Assembly: GCA_902762795.1 (NCBI GenBank)
Contig: CACWPM010000011.1
Span: forward strand, 1 to 64,000
Direction of reading: 5' to 3'
Source of the DNA: Fibrobacter succinogenes
Lineage (GTDB): Bacteria > Fibrobacterota > Fibrobacteria > Fibrobacterales > Fibrobacteraceae
DNA: 64,000 bases
The notes under the pieces are model-generated. The model saw nothing but the letters and a program-made list of their open reading frames with translations. It ran no database searches and was not told the DNA's origin. This document shows, one piece after another, positions 60,092-64,000 of the stretch (within the stretch, counting starts at the first letter, position 1; every line of letters begins with the position of its first letter). A program made the position numbers and the translations under genes.

Positions 60092-61414
60092 TTATTTCAC
60101 GAACGCGTTGTAAATCGCCTTGATAGCCTTTTCGGTATCGGCTTCGTCAACACCGGTGATGATGTTGATCTGGGAAGAACCCTGGTCGATGATGCGGACG
60201 TTCACCTTGCTTTCTGCGAGAGCCGTAAAGAGCGTCGCGGCAACGCCGATCTTGTTCGTCATGCCGTGACCCACGGTAGCGATAAGAGCGATGCCCGGGA
60301 AAATCTTGATACGGTCGGGGCGCATCTGCTGCGTGATGTCTTCGAGAACAACGTCCTGCACGGCATCGAGAGCCTTGGAATCCACGACAATGCTCATGGA
60401 GTCGATAGCGCTCGGGCAGAGTTCGTAGGAGAGGCCTTCGCTTTCGAGAACAGCGAGCACGCGGCGGCCAAAGCCAACTTCCTTGTTCATCATGGACTTT
60501 TCGATGTAGATCATCGAGAAGCCCTTGCGGCCTGCAACACCCGTAATCGGGAGCTTTGCGCTTTCCGGAGTCGGGCCAATGATGGTGCCGGCATCTTCCG
60601 GACGGTTCGTGTTGCGGATGTTGATCGGAATCTTCTTCGCGCGGCACGGAGCGATGGATTCGTCGTGGAGAACGCTTGCGCCGGAGTAGGCGAGTTCGCG
60701 GATTTCGCGGTAGCTCACGTATTCGATCGGCAGCGGGCTTTCGACGATGCGCGGGTCTGCCATGAGCATGCCCGAAACGTCCGTCCAGTTTTCGTACTTG
60801 GCAGCGTCAATGCCGTTTGCAAGGATTGCGCCCGTAATGTCGGAACCGCCACGGCTGAAGGTTTTGACTTCGCCACGGAGGTTAGAGCCATAGAAGCCCG
60901 GCAATACGTACAACTGATTTTCGTCGCCGAGAGTCTTTGCAATTTCTTCGTAAGTCTTCGGAGCAATGCGGTACTTGTCATCGAAAGTGATGAGCGGGTA
61001 GCTATCGACGAAGTTTGCGCCGAGATACTTTGCCATGAGGCGTGCGCAGAGGAATTCGCCACGGCTCACGAGGAAGTCCGTGCTCACGGATTCCGGATGG
61101 TTCTTGAGCTTGTCTTCGAGACTGTCGAGGTCTTCGGTGAGTTTGTCTTCAAGGCCCAAATCCTTGCAAATTTCGTCATAGCGCTGACGAATCAAGTTCC
61201 ACGGGGTCGAAAAGTCGAGGCCCTTGGAGGCGAGATCATAAGTACTGTAGAGGAGATCGGTAAGCTTGGTTTCTTTCGGATTACGCTTGCCGGGGGCGGA
61301 AACGACGATGACCTTGCGGTTCTTGTCGGATTCAACGATGGCCTTGATTTTCTTGAACTGGCCGGCATCGGCGACAGAGCTGCCGCCGAACTTGCATACG
61401 ATTCTTTGACTCAT
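60092..61414 (-). CDS. Aspartate kinase
   Basis: 440 residues from ATG 61414, preceded by AAAGGAAAAA; a longer frame upstream is not needed. The kinase domain has KFGGSSVADAGQFKKI (residues 7-22), VVSAPGKR, STDFLVSRGEFLCARLMA, KTFSRGGSDITGAI and SYREIRELAYSGASVLH. Two C-terminal ACT domains follow (KGFSMIYIEKSMMN and ALIATVGHGMTN). The enzyme phosphorylates aspartate, the first step toward lysine, threonine and methionine. The ACT domains indicate feedback control by amino acids. It is a monofunctional enzyme with no fused homoserine dehydrogenase. Confidence 0.94.
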   Translation of the reverse strand: MSQRIVCKFGGSSVADAGQFKKIKAIVESDKNRKVIVVSAPGKRNPKETKLTDLLYSTYDLASKGLDFSTPWNLIRQRYDEICKDLGLEDKLTEDLDSLEDKLKNHPESVSTDFLVSRGEFLCARLMAKYLGANFVDSYPLITFDDKYRIAPKTYEEIAKTLGDENQLYVLPGFYGSNLRGEVKTFSRGGSDITGAILANGIDAAKYENWTDVSGMLMADPRIVESPLPIEYVSYREIRELAYSGASVLHDESIAPCRAKKIPINIRNTNRPEDAGTIIGPTPESAKLPITGVAGRKGFSMIYIEKSMMNKEVGFGRRVLAVLESEGLSYELCPSAIDSMSIVVDSKALDAVQDVVLEDITQQMRPDRIKIFPGIALIATVGHGMTNKIGVAATLFTALAESKVNVRIIDQGSSQINIITGVDEADTEKAIKAIYNAFVK

Positions 61415-62096
61415 TTTTTCCTTTCGGGCCACCAAACCTCTCAGCTTCGAGCGCAACCGCTTTCCTCGCGATTGTCGTGCCCAAGCCTACCCATCTGGCC
61501 AGCCACTTTTAGGCGCCCTCTAAAAATTCATTCTCAAAAATTTGGCTGCGACACATCGTGCAGGTTGCATATTCATGCCAACTATACGGCTCAGTCATGC
61601 CCATGCAAGCATGGGCGCGACGTTCACCTTTTATAGTTGTCGTCACTCAAAGTGGTAAAGACTTCCAGTATTCACCACTTTTCGTTCCTGCCTGCACTCG
61701 GTCTCGCTCAAATTTTCAAATCAAAGCAATTTTTATCGGTCGCCTTGGTTTATGATTTGTCTATGTCTGCGACGGCACTTTACCGCCGCGCGCGGACAAA
61801 TGTAGCAAAAGTGTGCAAGGCGAGCAAGGCGAAAAAACTTGTTTTTTCATCTTTGAGCCGTAGCCACGGACGCCGAAGGCGTCAAAAGGCGAGAGTCGCG
61901 TCAAGACATTTATGTCTTGACATGACCGAGCCAAGCTACACGCACTCCGAAGGAGTGCCATGTAGCAATTGAAAAGAATCGTGGCAAGGTTTCAATTTAA
62001 GCAAATGGCGGCTAGCGGCAAAATTACACTCCAACAAACGCAATTTTCTATATTCATTTACATAAAACTAAAATCATCATAGGAGAAGGAGAAATC
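61415..62096. other. Long intergenic region with hairpins and repeats
   Basis: 682 bases with no convincing gene. The segment 61860-61966 contains three hairpins like those after pta. The frame 61637-61972 looks like chance coding through these repeats and is rejected. The last ~25 bases hold GGAGAAGGAG, the ribosome-binding site for the next gene. Confidence 0.6.
61869..61966. repeat. Array of three small hairpins, related to 39053-39129
   Basis: GACGCC-GAA-GGCGTC (61869-61883), GTCAAGACAT-TT-ATGTCTTGAC (61900-61921, a perfect 10-bp inverted repeat), and GCACTCC-GAA-GGAGTGC inside outer arms GCTACA/TGTAGC (about 61935-61966). The first hairpin and flank are nearly identical to 39080-39105. 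Confidence 0.75.
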
Positions 62097-63095
62097 ATAA
62101 GAAACTATTTACTCGCCGTCGCGGCATCCGCATTCCTCATCACCGCCTGCGGCGAAGACAGCACAACAAACTCCATATCCACAGCGGGTTCCCTTTACGT
62201 CGATGAATCACGGCACTTAATTGTGATGACACCTTACGAAACGAGCAGAGACCTATGCGTCCTAGAAAATAACAGCTTAGTCTGGAAAACCATAAAGCGA
62301 ACTCCCGATTCCGATTCTTCCAAATACGAATTCATTGGCGACACTCTCGTCCTTTACGAAATTAACGAAGGAGAACCCGCTTCCTATGGAGTTGTATTCA
62401 TAGGTGGCACCGCAGGCAACATCTACGGAACATGGACCCATACCGGATGCAACCGCGAAAGCCAAACAGGCGAAACAGAATGCTATACAAATACTCGCTA
62501 TGGCACTCGAACCTACAGTTACTCTTCAGGGAAAGTAACATACAAAGTTGAATACCACATGGATCTTTATGTTGCCGACGAACAGGCAAGAGGCTATATG
62601 GAATCTGGCTTTATGGCTGATTTGTATAGTTACTTGACCAGCAGAAGCTATCTAAAAGATGTTATCAGCATTACGGCCAACGAAGATCAAGCAACCAGAG
62701 TCTCGAGAAGCATCGAAGAAAACGGCGTTCAAATTATCGAAAGCACAAAGACAAACCAAACCTTTAAGATTGGCGACAAGACATACACCGTGACCGTCAA
62801 GAAGGCAGAAACGACCCTCCACTACACAGGCCGCGCCAACAGGGAAGCCGTTGTCGAAGTAACTGACGGCACCACGACCTGCAGCAGTTACGCCATCTAC
62901 AAGACGGTGGACCAGAATCTCTGCAAAACAGAAAACCTCCAATATTTCACTACCAGTTTCAATGAAGACGACGATGGCCACAAGTACTTATCGGTATTAC
63001 ATTACGAGAACACCGACCACGAACAGTTCTTGGAATGCCTTAGCAGCATTGCATTACCCATCACGAATGTCCCTGCCCCAAGCCCTGTTAAATAG
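62097..63095 (+). CDS. Lipoprotein with apparent ATA start codon
   Basis: 332 residues if initiated at ATA 62097. The frame opens just after the strong ribosome-binding sequence GGAGAAGGAG (62082-62091), and its first residues form a perfect lipoprotein signal: RNYLLAVAASAFLITACGED. There is no ATG, GTG or TTG in frame before the signal; the first such codon (GTG 62223) would remove it. So either AUA (or AUC 62094) starts translation, or an original ATG has mutated. The mature protein, with GGTAGNIYGTWTHTGC and repeated threonine-rich strands, is probably an envelope beta-rich protein of unknown function. Confidence 0.7.
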   Translation: MRNYLLAVAASAFLITACGEDSTTNSISTAGSLYVDESRHLIVMTPYETSRDLCVLENNSLVWKTIKRTPDSDSSKYEFIGDTLVLYEINEGEPASYGVVFIGGTAGNIYGTWTHTGCNRESQTGETECYTNTRYGTRTYSYSSGKVTYKVEYHMDLYVADEQARGYMESGFMADLYSYLTSRSYLKDVISITANEDQATRVSRSIEENGVQIIESTKTNQTFKIGDKTYTVTVKKAETTLHYTGRANREAVVEVTDGTTTCSSYAIYKTVDQNLCKTENLQYFTTSFNEDDDGHKYLSVLHYENTDHEQFLECLSSIALPITNVPAPSPVK

Positions 63096-63227
63096 AGCAG
63101 TGAGAGGTTAGCATCATCCCAACTTATTCCGTAACCCTGTTTACTAAACACTGTTTTCTGACCACTACTTAACAAAAATTTACAGGACAAATCGGCAAAA
63201 AAAGCGTGTTTATATAGTAGAGGGTCT

Positions 63228-64000
63228 ATGAAAAAACACGAAAAATTGATGCTTATCGCCGCCCAATCCAACATTCCAGTTCTTTTGCAAGGGGAATCCG
63301 GAGTCGGCAAGGAAATCGCAGCTAGATTCATCCACAAGAACAGCCCACGGAGCAGGGGACCGTTCATCGCGCTCAACTGCGGCGCCATCGCACGGAACCT
63401 CGCCGAAAGCCTTTTGGAAGGCTCCAAAAAGGGGGCTTACACCGGAGCATCCAACGATCACAAAGGCATCGTACAAGCAGCAAATGGCGGTACGCTCTTT
63501 CTCGACGAAATCGGGGAAATGCCATTCGACATGCAAAGCAAGCTTTTGCGCATATTGCAGGAACATTCCGTGCTCCCGCTCGGGGCCACGCAAAATGAAC
63601 CCGTCGATTTCAGACTCGTGTGCGCAACAAACCGAGATTTGCAAACCGAGATCAAGAACGGAAATTTCCGCAAGGACTTGTACTTCAGATTAAGCGCATT
63701 CCCCATTGTCATCCCGCCTCTCCGAAAGAGGACTGACTTTGCAGAAATCGCGACAACTGTATGGAATGACATAACCGAAAAAACTTTTGCAGAACAGTTC
63801 CCGCTTCAAGACTGGGAAATCAAAGCACTATCCAATTACAAGTGGCCCGGCAATATCAGGCAATTAAAAAACGTACTTCAACGCTACGCGCTTTTGAAAG
63901 AGCACGACATCTCGCTCGAGGAAATTCTCTCCGAAGAATTCTCAAGAAAAGCCATTAGGGACACTGACGAATGCTTCATGTACCAGGTCCGCGCATCGGC
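63228..64000 (+). CDS. Sigma-54-dependent AAA+ transcriptional activator, 3' partial
   Basis: Open from ATG 63228 to the window end (about 257 residues so far). The sequence enters the AAA+ domain at once: Walker A VLLQGESGVGKEIA, the sigma-54 contact loop KGAYTGASNDHKG (GAYTGA, not GAFTGA), Walker B GGTLFLDEIGEMPFD, RFRL-type ATNRDL, FRKDLYFRL (arginine fingers) and WPGNIRQLKNVL. No receiver, GAF or PAS domain precedes the AAA+ domain, as in PspF-type activators. The C-terminal helix-turn-helix is beyond the window. It uses ATP to remodel sigma-54 RNA polymerase. A small spacer with AGGGT sits upstream of the start. Confidence 0.9.
   Translation, partial: MKKHEKLMLIAAQSNIPVLLQGESGVGKEIAARFIHKNSPRSRGPFIALNCGAIARNLAESLLEGSKKGAYTGASNDHKGIVQAANGGTLFLDEIGEMPFDMQSKLLRILQEHSVLPLGATQNEPVDFRLVCATNRDLQTEIKNGNFRKDLYFRLSAFPIVIPPLRKRTDFAEIATTVWNDITEKTFAEQFPLQDWEIKALSNYKWPGNIRQLKNVLQRYALLKEHDISLEEILSEEFSRKAIRDTDECFMYQVRAS

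Noticed and set aside
60077-61636. Plus-strand frame of 519 codons over aspartate kinase
   Set aside because: Antisense to aspartate kinase; no ribosome-binding site or family match.
61637-61972. Possible 111-residue protein in the long intergenic region
   Set aside because: Its end is made of hairpin repeats and its sequence resembles no protein.
1-64000. tRNA, rRNA, insertion sequences or prophage genes
   Set aside because: I scanned for tRNA cloverleaf ends, transposase motifs, integrases and capsid or tail genes and saw none; a covariance-model search would be needed to exclude small RNAs.

Overview
The window looks like Fibrobacter chromosome, or a very close relative. Three things point there: a FISUMP-domain lipoprotein (the Fibrobacter succinogenes major paralogous domain), two tandem giant fibro-slime proteins, and many Gram-negative envelope genes. 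No phage structural genes, transposases, rRNA, tRNA or CRISPR arrays were found.

Bases 1-19974 are a dense, almost fully co-oriented defence island. A SNF2-like helicase (cut by the window edge), a DUF4391 protein and a SIR2 protein overlap by ATGA junctions and precede a type III modification gene. The matching type III restriction gene lies 8.4 kb further on. Between them sit an Mrr-like nuclease plus HEPN pair, a type II Thoeris pair (TM-macro ThsA and TIR ThsB), an McrB/McrC pair, a micro-ORF, and a DUF3791/DUF3990/small-protein trio. The inserted genes and the SIR2 gene are much richer in A+T than mod, res and the chromosome to the right. The layout suggests a type III R-M scaffold loaded with abortive-infection modules. 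Several ways of damaging or signalling through NAD, RNA, membrane and modified DNA are combined here.

Bases 19991-29224 carry a FISUMP lipoprotein, an AlbA_2/ATPase regulator with a 12-bp tandem repeat, ttcA, dnaN with a tiny membrane protein before it, an M23 peptidase pair, two paralogous membrane proteins and RNase E/G. Bases 29317-37299 hold two tandem fibro-slime surface proteins with their own terminators.

Bases 37575-53197 are mostly housekeeping and envelope genes. They include pta, a 6-phosphofructokinase followed by a micro-ORF and a periplasmic helical-repeat protein, a two-component system, outer-membrane proteins, an LpoB/COG3014/PEGA cluster, an ABC-class ATPase and murJ.

Bases 53196-64000 contain an ImmA-like protein lacking the catalytic glutamate, a GDSL esterase, a vWA lipoprotein, a duplicated membrane-protein cluster with one decayed copy, aspartate kinase, a lipoprotein whose only sensible start is ATA, and the beginning of a sigma-54 activator. 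Intergenic spaces repeatedly hold families of short hairpins and degenerate repeats.
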